64,000 nt of DNA from contig NZ_CP061306.1 in the NCBI RefSeq assembly GCF_018687815.1, positions 1,922,001-1,986,000 on the forward strand, given 5' to 3'. The notes under the pieces were generated by a model. The model had not been told where the DNA came from. It did not search any database and saw only the letters and a list, made by a program, of their open reading frames with translations. Numbering within the stretch: position 1 is the stretch's first letter; each line of letters starts with the position of its first letter. A program made the translations under genes and the position numbers. The DNA is from Polynucleobacter sp. JS-JIR-II-b4 (GTDB taxonomy: Bacteria; Pseudomonadota; Gammaproteobacteria; Burkholderiales; Burkholderiaceae). This document shows, in pieces, positions 10,201-18,818 of the stretch.

Positions 10201-10326
10201 ATTTTGCGTTTGCGGATATTGATTTACAGGCAAAGAACCAATTGCCTTCAGACCAAAAATCAACACAAGAGCGCTCACCACCATAGAGAGCACTGGTCTG
10301 CGGATGAATATGTCAGTCCAATTCAT
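7291..10326 (-). CDS. RND multidrug efflux permease subunit (AcrB/MdtBC type)
   Basis: 1011-residue proton-driven inner-membrane pump of a tripartite efflux complex. It starts with the family signature MNWTDIFIRRPVLSMVVSAL and has two large periplasmic loops between TM1/2 and TM7/8. The TM4 proton-relay pair is D400-D401 in LAIGLVVDDAIIVVENV. The last helices carry RLRPILMTTAAMVLG. The length is slightly under AcrB (1049). The adaptor lies seven bases upstream and the outer-membrane factor upstream of that, so one operon encodes the complete pump. No regulator gene is adjacent, and the substrates cannot be inferred. Confidence 0.96.
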   Translation of the reverse strand: MNWTDIFIRRPVLSMVVSALVLIFGLKAIGSLPVNQYPQTQNAIVTITTAYYGADPETIAGFITQPLEASIAQAQGIDYLSSASVSGVSTITATLKLNYDSNAALTQIQTQISAVKNQLPPQAQQPILTVQVGQSTAAMYMGFYSDDIPNNAITDYLLRVVKPKLDAVEGVQNAEITGGRKFALRAWLDREKMAGLGVGADDVYNAMAANNYLSAVGSTKGEMVSVDLVAGTDLHTLDEFRKLVIKKDGVNIVYLDQVANVTMGSEDYNTNVAFSGKRSVFIAIKVAPQANLLDVAQRVRDVVPDIQKQLPIGMTGKIVYDSTKFITSSIDEVVSTLIEALVIVTVVIYLFLGSARAVAVPVIAMPLSLIGTFFLMQVLGYSINLLTLLALVLAIGLVVDDAIIVVENVDRHMKEGKSPLEASLIAARELGGPILAMTVVLIAVYIPIGFQGGLTGALFTEFAFTLASAVAVSGLIALTLSPMMCSRIFTEEQEASPFVQKIDRIFEKVHHSYQTTLRDLLSTWQVIIVMGVILLGGVAYLYSTARAELAPTEDQGIVLMQASGPPNSTVTQMQTYADQIYAIAAAEPEYEQAFQITSPTSSFGGILLKDWGERGRNATQFQEDMQQKWNSIAGARVAAFQFPALPGAQGLPVQVVINTTESYAALNEVSQAVLDKARRSGNFFFVDSDLKIDKPQDVLEIDREKVAALGMTQQQVGSALSAALGGGYVNYFSVAGRSYRVIPQVKQVDRLNPDQILDYYIRTPSGAMVQARTIATIKQRVVPQSINHFQQLNSATISGVSTPFISQADLLEYMRQTLKEVAPNGYTMDYAGPSRQFMAESGGFLVTMFFAILIVFLVLAAQFESFRDPIVILVSVPLALFGALIFINLGFTTLNVYTQVGLVTLMGLISKHGILIVEFANELQEAGRSKLDAIVEASSVRLRPILMTTAAMVLGVLPLVIASGAGAAGRKSMGIVIFTGLSIGTLFTLFVVPAMYLFIGADHHAKKFKQQ

Positions 10327-10333
10327 CTGCTAT

Positions 10334-11665
10334 TTATTCCTGCGGTTTTGGATCAGGTGAATTTGCTGGCTGCACCTTGTTATTAATAATCAGTGGCGTG
10401 CCATTCTTGAGCTTCAGCTGGCCACTGGTGACCACCGTTGCGCCCTCATCAACACCCTTCAAAATAGCCACTTGATCACCACGAGTTAATCCAGTCGTTA
10501 CAAATACCTGTTGTGCCTCAAGGGCTGGATTACCTTGCTTATCTTTCTTGCCAGTAGGTTTAGCAATGAAGATGGTCGAACCATACGGGTTATAAGTAAC
10601 TGCTGTCTGAGGTAGGGTCAGGTATTTCACTTGATCACCCAGCTTGATATTCACATTAGCAAACATGCCCGGCAAAATTTTCTTATCCGGATTAGCAAGT
10701 TGTGCCTCAACTTGAATATTGCGTGTATTGGTATCGACCTTTGGACTAACGGCAGTAATCTTGCCAGTGAAGCTCGCATCCTTAAACGCGTCAGTAGTCA
10801 CCTCAACCTCTTGGCCAACCTGAATGAGCTCAGCATTATTTTGCGGTAAGTTGAAATCTACAAAAATAGGGTCCAAGGTTTGTAGCGTTAGTAGCTTATC
10901 GCCAGGATTCACATACTGTCCTGGATTAATAGAAACAATACCTACCCGGCCACTAAATGGTGCTTTGAGGTTTTTCTTGGCCACTAAAGCAGTTTGCTGC
11001 TCAACCTGCGCTTGTTTTGATTTGGAATCAGCAGCACTCGTATCAAATACGTTCTTACTAATTGCCTGAATTGCTAACTGCTGTCTATCTCGCTCATTAA
11101 TGACCTTAGCTAGATCAGACATTGCTTTTAAAGAATTCAATTGAGCTACATCAGATGCATCGTTTAATTTAATGAGGAGCTCGCCCTCTTTAACGTCTTG
11201 GCCTGACTTAATCGGCACAGTCTGCACTAAGCCGCCAATCTCGGTGCTGAGTTCAACACCCCTAAATGCACGGACATTACCTACGCTGGTTAACTTTGGC
11301 TGCCATTCTGCATTTGCAATCACCAGGGTGGATACCGTTGCAGGAGGTAATCCCATGCCCGCGATGAAATGCTTAATCATGAAAGTCTTCAGCTGATTGA
11401 AAGCGAAGATCAGGCCCAATAATAAAAATACGCCGCAAAGCATGATGGTCATACGGCGCTGCAAGGGCTCCATTGCCATGAGCTTTTCATGGGTTTTGGT
11501 ACCACGCCATTTCTGACCCATACGCGCCCAAAAAGCTTTGGTCTTTTCCCAAAGCGCAATTGCTCTCTCACGCAATTTCCATTCAATTGCTTTACGTTGC
11601 ATCCATGCCCACAAGGCAAGAACCAAAGCAATGAGCTTGTTCTTAATTTGTTCCAGAAGTTTCAT
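10334..11665 (-). CDS. RND efflux periplasmic adaptor (membrane fusion protein) with long Trp-rich cytoplasmic N-terminus
   Basis: 443-residue HlyD/AcrA-type adaptor that joins pump and outer-membrane channel. Lipoyl, barrel-sandwich and beta-barrel parts are visible: VGNVRAFRGVELSTEIGG, KSGQDVKEGELLIKLND, and KAPFSGRVGIVSINPGQYV. Unusually there are about 70 residues before the membrane anchor (TM about residues 73-92). That segment is basic and amphipathic, with six Trp between residues 19 and 53. The alpha-hairpin is short. The gene overlaps the upstream outer-membrane factor by 23 bases and leads into the permease seven bases later. Confidence 0.93.
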   Translation of the reverse strand: MKLLEQIKNKLIALVLALWAWMQRKAIEWKLRERAIALWEKTKAFWARMGQKWRGTKTHEKLMAMEPLQRRMTIMLCGVFLLLGLIFAFNQLKTFMIKHFIAGMGLPPATVSTLVIANAEWQPKLTSVGNVRAFRGVELSTEIGGLVQTVPIKSGQDVKEGELLIKLNDASDVAQLNSLKAMSDLAKVINERDRQQLAIQAISKNVFDTSAADSKSKQAQVEQQTALVAKKNLKAPFSGRVGIVSINPGQYVNPGDKLLTLQTLDPIFVDFNLPQNNAELIQVGQEVEVTTDAFKDASFTGKITAVSPKVDTNTRNIQVEAQLANPDKKILPGMFANVNIKLGDQVKYLTLPQTAVTYNPYGSTIFIAKPTGKKDKQGNPALEAQQVFVTTGLTRGDQVAILKGVDEGATVVTSGQLKLKNGTPLIINNKVQPANSPDPKPQE

Positions 11666-13193
11666 TTTGATCTTTGTTCGCTATGTCTTTTGGTTTAAAA
11701 GCAGGGCCTTCACGATTCCACCAGCCACCACCTAATGCTGCAAATAACGCTGCGGTATCCGAGAAGCGAGTTGCTTGTGCTGCAACTGATTTCACTTTTG
11801 CTTGCTGATACTGATTTTGGTAATAGAGCACTGCTAAATAACTGGCTGTACCGAGTTTGTACTGTTGCTGTACTAAGTCCAGAGTTTCGTAGGCATAACG
11901 CTCTGCATCTGATGCCGCTCTGAGTGCTTGCGCACCAGTCTCTAGTGCACGCAATGCATTGGCTACTTCTTGGAATGCATTTAAGACAGTTGCCTGATAT
12001 TGAAATGCCGCTTGCTCATAGTTCGCAATGGCTCCACGACGCTGCGCCAAAAGCTGACCACCCTGAAACAATGGCTGCAAGATGCCTCCACCAAGTGACC
12101 ATAAAGCAGAGTTAGGGCCAAACAATCCATTGGAAGTTAAGGAAGCTGCGCCGATAGATCCTGTGATATTAAATTGCGGCAATAAGTTCGCTGTTGCAAC
12201 ACCTACGAAAGCATTTTGAGCCTTTAACTGGGCTTCAGCCGCCCGCACATCAGGGCGCTGACGCACTAAGCTAGAAGGCACTGATAGGGGTAGCTTCTCT
12301 GGCAAATGCAAATTGGCCAAATCAAACTTGGCGATATTAGCGTTGCTCGGAATCTCACCTACTAGCACTGCTAATTGATTGCGCGCAAATGCAAGATTTC
12401 GTTCGTAGTTAAAGAGATCCACTTGAGAGTTCGATACCAAGGTTCGCTGGGATGTGACGTCTACCTTAGAAACTGTACCAATGACTAACTGCTTTTCAGT
12501 TACTTCAGCAAGATTCGTTTGAGCCTTCAGAATTTCTTCTGTGGCTTGCATCTGCGCACGCAGTGCAGCCTCTTTAACAGCGCTCGTGACTACGTTAGCG
12601 GTTAGCGAAAGATAAGCGCCCTCTAATTGAAACTGCGCCACCTCAGCTTGTGCGCGCGCACCTTCAACTGCTCTCCGAGCTCCGCCAAACACATCCAACT
12701 TATAAGTCACATTGACCGTAGTGTTGTAGAGGTTATAAGTATCAGAACCATAGTTCATGCCATACACAGCTGAAGGTTGTTTTTGTCTTACGGCATTTGC
12801 ACCAAGGCCAATTGCAGGAAAGTATTGGCCGCCAATTTGTGCGTTGACATTTTCTTGCGCAGCACGCAATGCTGCATCGGCTGCGCCTAAATTTGGATTT
12901 TGCTCAAGCGCTCTTTTAATCAACGCATCAAGTTCAGGAGATTTATAAAGCTCCCACCATTGCGCTTCAATATCTGCGCCTTCAACAAACTCTTGATCTG
13001 TGCCGCCCGGTACTCCAGGTGCGGTAGTGAGCTTCTTGGCTACAGGGGTTTCTGTATAGGAAGAAGTCTTAGGCGCCTCGGGTTGCTTAAAGTCTGGGCC
13101 GACCGCGCATGCAGAGAGAGCTAGCGCACAAATTAGCGGAAGCAATTTCAAACCTGAAAGACGGGGCATCGACAGAAACATGGGTTGCAACAA
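11643..13193 (-). CDS. Outer-membrane efflux lipoprotein, NodT/OprM family
   Basis: 516-residue TolC-like channel subunit, first gene of the RND operon. Lipoprotein signal LLPLICALALSACAVGPDF ends at a lipobox Cys and is followed by the NodT-family opening VGPDFKQPEAP. The two repeats typical of the outer-membrane efflux family follow, with LRQRPDVRAAEAQLKAQN-type sequence near the middle. The longest start is TTG at 13193 with AGGA six bases upstream; ATGs at 13181 and 13169 are alternatives that keep the signal peptide. It would insert as a trimer linked to the adaptor and permease below. Confidence 0.93.
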   Translation of the reverse strand: MLQPMFLSMPRLSGLKLLPLICALALSACAVGPDFKQPEAPKTSSYTETPVAKKLTTAPGVPGGTDQEFVEGADIEAQWWELYKSPELDALIKRALEQNPNLGAADAALRAAQENVNAQIGGQYFPAIGLGANAVRQKQPSAVYGMNYGSDTYNLYNTTVNVTYKLDVFGGARRAVEGARAQAEVAQFQLEGAYLSLTANVVTSAVKEAALRAQMQATEEILKAQTNLAEVTEKQLVIGTVSKVDVTSQRTLVSNSQVDLFNYERNLAFARNQLAVLVGEIPSNANIAKFDLANLHLPEKLPLSVPSSLVRQRPDVRAAEAQLKAQNAFVGVATANLLPQFNITGSIGAASLTSNGLFGPNSALWSLGGGILQPLFQGGQLLAQRRGAIANYEQAAFQYQATVLNAFQEVANALRALETGAQALRAASDAERYAYETLDLVQQQYKLGTASYLAVLYYQNQYQQAKVKSVAAQATRFSDTAALFAALGGGWWNREGPAFKPKDIANKDQNETSGTN

Positions 13194-13232
13194 ATATCCT
13201 CTTTTACAAGAGTTATTTGAACACAGAAATGC

Positions 13233-13258
13233 AATCAGGGCTTCGTAAAGCCCTGATT
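13233..13258 (-). terminator. Hairpin after glmS, possible terminator
   Basis: Perfect 11-bp inverted repeat (AATCAGGGCTT and its complement) around a 4-base loop, 53 bases past the glmS stop and 40 bases before the RND operon start. There is no clean T-run on the minus strand (it continues TGCATTTCT). It is therefore either an imperfect Rho-independent terminator or an RNA-stability hairpin. It is the only obvious structure in the 117-base gap. Confidence 0.5.
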
Positions 13259-13310
13259 TATCTACTGAATTTTGTCCACAACTTTAGGTGAATGTCAAAC
13301 AGGCGAAAAA

Positions 13311-15143
13311 TTATTCGACCGTAACGCTCTTTGCAAGGTTTCTGGGTTTATCAACATCCGTACCGCGTGCGCAGGCTGTGTGATAAGCCAATAGCTGCAG
13401 GGGAACTACATGCAATATTGGTGAAAGGTTGCCATAGTGCTCAGGCAGCTTGATGACATTGATGCCTTCGCTACTTGAGATGTGAGTATCTTGATCAGCA
13501 AAAACATAAAGTTTGCCACCACGCGCTTTGACTTCTTGCATATTGGATTTGAGTTTCTCCAATAAGACGTCATTAGGCGCAACAGTAACAACCGGCATCT
13601 TGTCTGTAACTAAAGCAAGCGGTCCATGCTTTAACTCGCCAGCTGGATAAGCTTCAGCATGGATATAAGAAATTTCTTTGAGCTTTAATGCACCCTCAAG
13701 TGCAATTGGGTAATGCATTCCACGGCCTAGGAATAGGGCATTTTCACATTTAGCAAAAGCATCGCTCCAGGCAATGATTTGTGGCTCAAGCGCTAGTACT
13801 GCATGTAGAGCTTTTGGTAAATGGCGCAGGTCACGCAGGAGCTCCTTCTCTTTTTCTGGAGAAATTCTGCCATCGCGCTTAGCAATCGAAACCGCCAAGA
13901 GATAGAGCGCTAAAAGCTGCGTAGTAAATGCCTTTGTTGAAGCAACACCAATTTCAGCGCCAGCCTTAGTCAAAAAATGCCAATCAGTTTCACGAACCAT
14001 GGCGCTACTAGCCACGTTGCATATGGCTAATGTAAAGCGGTGACCTAAACTCTTGGCATGACGCAATGCTGCTAAGGTATCTGCTGTCTCGCCAGATTGT
14101 GAAACCACCACAATGAGTGTTTTTGGATTGGGCACAGTGGTGCGATAGCGATACTCACTAGCAATTTCTACTTGTGTTGGAATACCAGCAATATCTTCTA
14201 GCCAATATTTAGCAACACATGCGGAGTAATAACTTGTGCCACATGCCAATATTAAAATCTGCTCAAAAGCTTTCCAATCTTCTGGCTTTGCTTCAAATAG
14301 CTCAGGACCAAAGTCAGCGATATTGGCAAGCGTGTCGCCAATTGCTCTAGGCTGCTCAAAGATTTCTTTTTGCATGTAATGCTGATAAGGGCCGAGATCA
14401 ACTGAGTCAGCTTGAGCAGGCATAGGCTTCAGCTCTCTTTGGGCGACCTTACCAGCTTGATCAATTACCTCAACAGAATCAGCCTTTAGTACAGCGACAT
14501 CACCCTCTTCCAAATACATCATGGAATGAGCACGTCCTGCCAATGCCAAAGCATCAGAAGCCAAAAAGTGCTCATGATCACCAATGGCAACCACCAGAGG
14601 AGATCCAACGCGGGCGCCTACTAAAGTGCTTGGATTATCTTGTGCGATTACACCAATAGCGTATGCACCATGCAATTGAGGGAGCACCGCTCTTACCGAT
14701 GCTGCAATATCTTTTTGGCCACTAGCAACATATTGCTGGTGAATTAAATGGGCGATAACTTCAGTATCTGTTTCAGAGGTAAACACATATCCAGCCGCCT
14801 TTAGATCCGAACGCAGAACTTCATAGTTCTCAATAATGCCGTTATGTACGACTGCAATTAAATCGTTTGAAGTATGTGGGTGTGCATTTTGGGTATCTGG
14901 CTTACCGTGGGTAGCCCAACGTGTGTGCGCAATACCCAAGGTGCCGAAAAAATCTTTACCTTGCTCACCTAATTCAGAAACACGTGCAGTAGTTCGAGCT
15001 CTTTCAATGGGATGCTTGGCATCATCGCCATTAATGACTGCAAAACCACAAGAGTCATAGCCACGGTACTCTAGGCGGCGTAAGCCCTCAACCAAAACAT
15101 CAACAATATTTTTACGGGAAGCCGCGCCAACAATGCCGCACAT
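13311..15143 (-). CDS. glmS: Glutamine-fructose-6-phosphate aminotransferase (isomerizing)
   Basis: 610 residues, the usual GlmS length. The glutaminase half begins [12 protein letters not shown] with the N-terminal nucleophile Cys and has [16 protein letters not shown]. Two SIS sugar-isomerase domains follow ([19 protein letters not shown] and [17 protein letters not shown]), and the C-terminal loop [11 protein letters not shown] closes the active site. It makes glucosamine-6-phosphate from fructose-6-phosphate and glutamine, the entry to UDP-GlcNAc for peptidoglycan and LPS. It is the last gene of folM-folB-ttcA-glmU-glmS, with its ATG sharing the last base of the glmU TAA. No glmS ribozyme is present, as expected in Proteobacteria. 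Confidence 0.98.
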   Translation of the reverse strand: MCGIVGAASRKNIVDVLVEGLRRLEYRGYDSCGFAVINGDDAKHPIERARTTARVSELGEQGKDFFGTLGIAHTRWATHGKPDTQNAHPHTSNDLIAVVHNGIIENYEVLRSDLKAAGYVFTSETDTEVIAHLIHQQYVASGQKDIAASVRAVLPQLHGAYAIGVIAQDNPSTLVGARVGSPLVVAIGDHEHFLASDALALAGRAHSMMYLEEGDVAVLKADSVEVIDQAGKVAQRELKPMPAQADSVDLGPYQHYMQKEIFEQPRAIGDTLANIADFGPELFEAKPEDWKAFEQILILACGTSYYSACVAKYWLEDIAGIPTQVEIASEYRYRTTVPNPKTLIVVVSQSGETADTLAALRHAKSLGHRFTLAICNVASSAMVRETDWHFLTKAGAEIGVASTKAFTTQLLALYLLAVSIAKRDGRISPEKEKELLRDLRHLPKALHAVLALEPQIIAWSDAFAKCENALFLGRGMHYPIALEGALKLKEISYIHAEAYPAGELKHGPLALVTDKMPVVTVAPNDVLLEKLKSNMQEVKARGGKLYVFADQDTHISSSEGINVIKLPEHYGNLSPILHVVPLQLLAYHTACARGTDVDKPRNLAKSVTVE

Positions 15144-16636
15144 TATTTTTTACCCTTTGCAGTTTTCTTAACCGGCTTCTTGACGGCCTTCTTCACAGCC
15201 GTCTTTGATGCTGCTTTTTTTACTGGTTTCTTTTCTTGCTTGACAGGGCGCTGCCACTGTAAGGAAATTTGTTTTGCTCGGGATACAGTCAGTTGATTGG
15301 CAGGAGCATCTTTAGTCAAAGTTGTTCCCGCACCCAATGTGGCGCCACGGCCAACACGTACAGGTGCAACCAACTGAGTATCCGAGCCAATGAAGACATC
15401 ATCCTCAATAATGGTCTGGTGTTTGTTAACGCCATCGTAGTTACAAGTAATAGTGCCAGCACCAATGTTGACTCTGGAGCCAACAATAGAGTCGCCAACA
15501 TAAGCCAAGTGATTGGCTTTGCTATTAGCGGCAATTTTGCTGTTCTTCACTTCTACGAAATTACCAATATGTACATCGTTTGATAAATCTGCGCCAGGAC
15601 GCAAACGAGCATAAGGGCCAATTAATGATTGATTGCCCACTTTTGCGCCATCCACATGGCTATATGCATGAATAGCTACGCCTTTGCCGATCACGCTATT
15701 GCGAATCACGCAATATGGCCCAACCTTCGTACCAGCATCTAGAGTGACGCAACCTTCAAATACGCAACCCACATCAATAGATACATCGGTGCCGCACTCT
15801 AAGGTACCGCGTACATCAATACGTGCAGGATCAGCAAGCGATACTCCCGCATCCATTAATTGATGGGCAATATTGAGTTGGTGCACACGTTCTAATGCAG
15901 CGAGTTGATCACGACTATTAACACCAACCGTCTCGAACTCATCATCAGCCTGTGTTGTGCGAATCGGCACGCCATCTTTAACAGCCATAGCAATCACGTC
16001 AGTCAAGTAATACTCGCCTTGTGCATTACTTGCACGTAAAGCTTTTAACCACTTCTTTAGTGAGCTCGTTGGCAACACCATGATGCCGGTATTAATTTCT
16101 TGAATTGCTTTTTGTGCAGGCGTCGCATCCTTCTCTTCAACGATCTCTTTTACAGAGCCGTCAGCATCGCGCACGATGCGGCCGTAGCCAGTAGGGTTGC
16201 CAAGGTTCTGTGTCAGTAAAGCTAATGCAGAATCTTGTCCTCTGAAGCCATCAGCCAACTTCGCTAATTTAGCCAGCGTCTTTTTTGTAGTGAGCGGAAC
16301 ATCGCCATATAAAACTAAAGTGGGCTCTTGAACATCTAATTTAGGCAAGGCTTGCAATAATGCGTGACCCGTGCCTTTTTGTTCAGCTTGCAGCGCAGTG
16401 CTTACTTTGCCAAAGCTTGGATCTTCCTTGCCGGCATTTAATAAGAATGTCTTTACATCTGCCGCACCATGACCAACCACTACAACGGGGCCAGATTTAG
16501 ACTTTTTGTCTTGTAGTGAAAGCGCAGTACTGAGAACGTGCTGGAGCAGGGGCTTGCCTGCGAGAGTTTGCAGGACCTTGGGCAGAGCGGATTTCATCCG
16601 CTTTCCTTGCCCAGCAGCCAAAATGACGATATTCAT
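15143..16636 (-). CDS. glmU: Bifunctional UDP-GlcNAc pyrophosphorylase/GlcN-1-P acetyltransferase with Lys-rich tail
   Basis: 497 residues. The N-terminal uridyltransferase domain starts [20 protein letters not shown] (consensus LAAGxGTRMxSxxPK). The C-terminal part is a left-handed beta-helix of hexapeptide repeats with acetyl-CoA and catalytic residues ([24 protein letters not shown]). It acetylates GlcN-1-P and then forms UDP-GlcNAc. E. coli GlmU has 456 residues; here a tail at about residues 466-497 holds 15 Lys in 32 positions in a KKPVKKA-like repeat, unlike the enzyme family. Its ATG overlaps the ttcA TGA, and glmS follows directly. Confidence 0.97.
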   Translation of the reverse strand: MNIVILAAGQGKRMKSALPKVLQTLAGKPLLQHVLSTALSLQDKKSKSGPVVVVGHGAADVKTFLLNAGKEDPSFGKVSTALQAEQKGTGHALLQALPKLDVQEPTLVLYGDVPLTTKKTLAKLAKLADGFRGQDSALALLTQNLGNPTGYGRIVRDADGSVKEIVEEKDATPAQKAIQEINTGIMVLPTSSLKKWLKALRASNAQGEYYLTDVIAMAVKDGVPIRTTQADDEFETVGVNSRDQLAALERVHQLNIAHQLMDAGVSLADPARIDVRGTLECGTDVSIDVGCVFEGCVTLDAGTKVGPYCVIRNSVIGKGVAIHAYSHVDGAKVGNQSLIGPYARLRPGADLSNDVHIGNFVEVKNSKIAANSKANHLAYVGDSIVGSRVNIGAGTITCNYDGVNKHQTIIEDDVFIGSDTQLVAPVRVGRGATLGAGTTLTKDAPANQLTVSRAKQISLQWQRPVKQEKKPVKKAASKTAVKKAVKKPVKKTAKGKK

Positions 16637-17541
16637 AAAGGGGGATTATAAGTCCCCTGAATCATGGTTCCACAGGCTAATTCATCTAATTCGGCCTCAT
16701 CAATTGCCCTGTCGCCAGAAGATCTAGCAGCAATACCCGCTAACTCGGTGGAAATCTCCAGGTTCTTGAAATCAAAGGCTTCGCCGTCCATTAAATGAGA
16801 TGGAACAATATGATGCATAGAGCGAAATAAGTTCTCCACCCGACCAGGATGCTTCTTCTCCCAATCGCGCAGCATTTCTTTCATGACCTGGCGCTGCAAA
16901 TTGGGCTGACTTCCACACAAATCACACGGAATAATAGGGAAATTCATATCTGCCGCATAACGTTCGAGTAATTTCTCAGGAACATAAGCCAAGGGGCGAA
17001 TCACAATATGCTTGCCATCATCAGAGCGCAACTTGGGCGGCATCCCCTTTAGCTTGCCCGCATAAAACATATTGAGCATCAAAGTTTCTAAAATGTCATC
17101 ACGGTGATGGCCTAAAGCAATTTTCGTTGCACCCAACTCATCTGCCACACGATACAAAATGCCACGGCGTAAGCGTGAGCACAATCCACAGGTTGTTTTA
17201 CCCTCAGGAATCACACGCTTCACAATACTGTAAGTGTCCTGCTCTTCAATGTGATACTGAACACCTAAATTCTTCAAATAATTGGGTAAGATTTCAGCTG
17301 GAAAATTAGGCTGCTTCTGATCTAAGTTCACCGCAACAATTTCAAAATTGATCGGCGCGCGCTCACGCAGCTTCATCAGAATATCGAGCATGGCGTAACT
17401 ATCTTTGCCGCCCGAAACACATACCATGACCTTATCGCCCTCTTCGATCATGCCGAAGTCACCAATAGCTTGACCTACCAAGCGGCAGAGTTTCTTCTCT
17501 AGCTTGTTTTCTTCGAAGACAACTTTACGAATATCGCCCAT
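16633..17541 (-). CDS. ttcA: tRNA 2-thiocytidine(32) biosynthesis protein TtcA
   Basis: 302-residue PP-loop ATPase that thiolates C32 of certain tRNAs using a [4Fe-4S] cluster. ATP-binding motif [14 protein letters not shown] near residues 43-56, the CxxC pair [12 protein letters not shown] in the middle and the third Cys region [14 protein letters not shown] are all present. Located in the folM-folB-ttcA-glmU-glmS operon: 23 bases after folB and overlapping glmU by four bases (ATGA). Confidence 0.96.
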   Translation of the reverse strand: MGDIRKVVFEENKLEKKLCRLVGQAIGDFGMIEEGDKVMVCVSGGKDSYAMLDILMKLRERAPINFEIVAVNLDQKQPNFPAEILPNYLKNLGVQYHIEEQDTYSIVKRVIPEGKTTCGLCSRLRRGILYRVADELGATKIALGHHRDDILETLMLNMFYAGKLKGMPPKLRSDDGKHIVIRPLAYVPEKLLERYAADMNFPIIPCDLCGSQPNLQRQVMKEMLRDWEKKHPGRVENLFRSMHHIVPSHLMDGEAFDFKNLEISTELAGIAARSSGDRAIDEAELDELACGTMIQGTYNPPL

Positions 17542-17564
17542 AAGAGTTCTTTTCTAGATTTTGT

Positions 17565-17960
17565 TTAAGAAGTCTTAATACGAAATACTTCAACGCCCAC
17601 CGAGTGGCAATCTGGATAGACGTCTGGCTTGGCTGTACTTACACGCGCAGCCAATACCTTTGGGTGAAGCAACATTGCCGTCACGATGTCGTCGCAGAAG
17701 GTTTCCTGCAAATGAATGTGTCCCTGAGAGGCCCTAGACTTAATGGTCTCGCGCATGAAGTCGTAATCCACAACCTCACCTAACTGATCTTGGCTGGGCG
17801 TATTCATTGCCAAAGGAATATACAAATCCACATTCAAAATGACGCGTTGCTCTGCTTTTTTCTCAAAGTCATGAACGCCTATATTGATATAGATCTCATA
17901 GTCCTTGAGAAATAAACGGCGACAGTCAACAAGAGCAGGATGAGAAAGAATGGCGTGCAT
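17565..17960 (-). CDS. folB: Dihydroneopterin aldolase
   Basis: 131 residues with the FolB core: LFLKDYEIYINIGVHDFEKK, then VILNVDLYIPL, DYDFMRETIKS and HLQETFCDDIV. The last Glu and the later Lys of VSTAKPDVYPD are in the positions used for catalysis. It converts dihydroneopterin to 6-hydroxymethyl-dihydropterin and glycolaldehyde in folate synthesis. It follows the pteridine-reductase-like SDR gene by 23 bases and precedes ttcA by 23 bases, so the pterin genes form one transcript. Confidence 0.93.
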   Translation of the reverse strand: MHAILSHPALVDCRRLFLKDYEIYINIGVHDFEKKAEQRVILNVDLYIPLAMNTPSQDQLGEVVDYDFMRETIKSRASQGHIHLQETFCDDIVTAMLLHPKVLAARVSTAKPDVYPDCHSVGVEVFRIKTS

Positions 17961-17983
17961 GTATATTTGCTTTTTAAAAATAC

Positions 17984-18793
17984 TTAATTGGTTTTGAACA
18001 TCACATCACGTGATGATGGCAATAAATGTTGCCCACCGTCTACATATAAGGTAGTTCCGGTAACAGCGCTAGAGTCAGCCAAAAATACAGCTGCCTTTGC
18101 AATATCTGCTGGTGTTGAAGATCTTCCTAGCGGCGTCATTTGATGTGCTTTGGAAAAACCATCCGTTGTTTGATCGCCTGATGGCAAAGAGATTCCGGGT
18201 GCTAATCCGACTACACGCAGATGGGGCGCAAAATCCATTGCTAATAATTCCACAGAAGAAAGTAACGCTGCTTTAGATAATGTATAAGACAAATAATCTG
18301 GATTAGGGTTAATCAACTTTTGATCTAGTAATTGAATCACTGCTGGAATGGCGCCGGATGTATTTGACTTACTTTTTTGAAACTCAAACATGAGTTGAGT
18401 CAGCAAAATAGGTGCGGTCAAATTGACCTGCATATGGTCTTGCAAACTTTTTCCACTGAACGGGGTGCTGGAGTTAGCGCGATCGTATTCAAAGATAGAT
18501 GCGCTATTTACTAAGCAGGCTAAATTAGGGAATGCTTTGCTGACAGCCAAGAAAAGATCTTTGGTGGCAGCCTCATCAGCCAAGTCCGCCTGAAAGGCTT
18601 GGACTTTCACACCCATCATCTCGATTTCTCTGATGGTTTCTCGGGCCTCCTGCTCAGATCGCCCATAATGAACGGCAACATCCCAGCCCTGACGGGCAAA
18701 CTGCAAGGCAATTTCTCGACCCAGGCGCTTGGCGGCGCCGGTCACTAAAACTGCTTTTCCTTGCTGGGATGGGGGCGTTGAACTAGGGTTCAA
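17984..18793 (-). CDS. folM: Pteridine reductase-like SDR (FolM-type dihydromonapterin/dihydrofolate reductase)
   Basis: 269-residue short-chain dehydrogenase. Instead of the usual TGxxxGIG it has TGAAKRLG at residues 18-25, the TGxxxRxG signature of pteridine reductases (PTR1, FolM). The catalytic Tyr-Lys is YTLSK, and an Asp lies exactly 13 residues before the Tyr (LLDQKLINPNPDYLSY), the PTR1 Asp-Tyr-Lys arrangement. The neighbour folB supports a pterin substrate: reduction of dihydromonapterin or dihydrofolate with NADPH. Otherwise it would be called a generic SDR. First gene of the operon, divergent from the MidA-like gene by 25 bases. Confidence 0.82.
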   Translation of the reverse strand: MNPSSTPPSQQGKAVLVTGAAKRLGREIALQFARQGWDVAVHYGRSEQEARETIREIEMMGVKVQAFQADLADEAATKDLFLAVSKAFPNLACLVNSASIFEYDRANSSTPFSGKSLQDHMQVNLTAPILLTQLMFEFQKSKSNTSGAIPAVIQLLDQKLINPNPDYLSYTLSKAALLSSVELLAMDFAPHLRVVGLAPGISLPSGDQTTDGFSKAHQMTPLGRSSTPADIAKAAVFLADSSAVTGTTLYVDGGQHLLPSSRDVMFKTN

Positions 18794-18818
18794 TTAAATT
18801 CTCTTAGACTAGCGAGCT

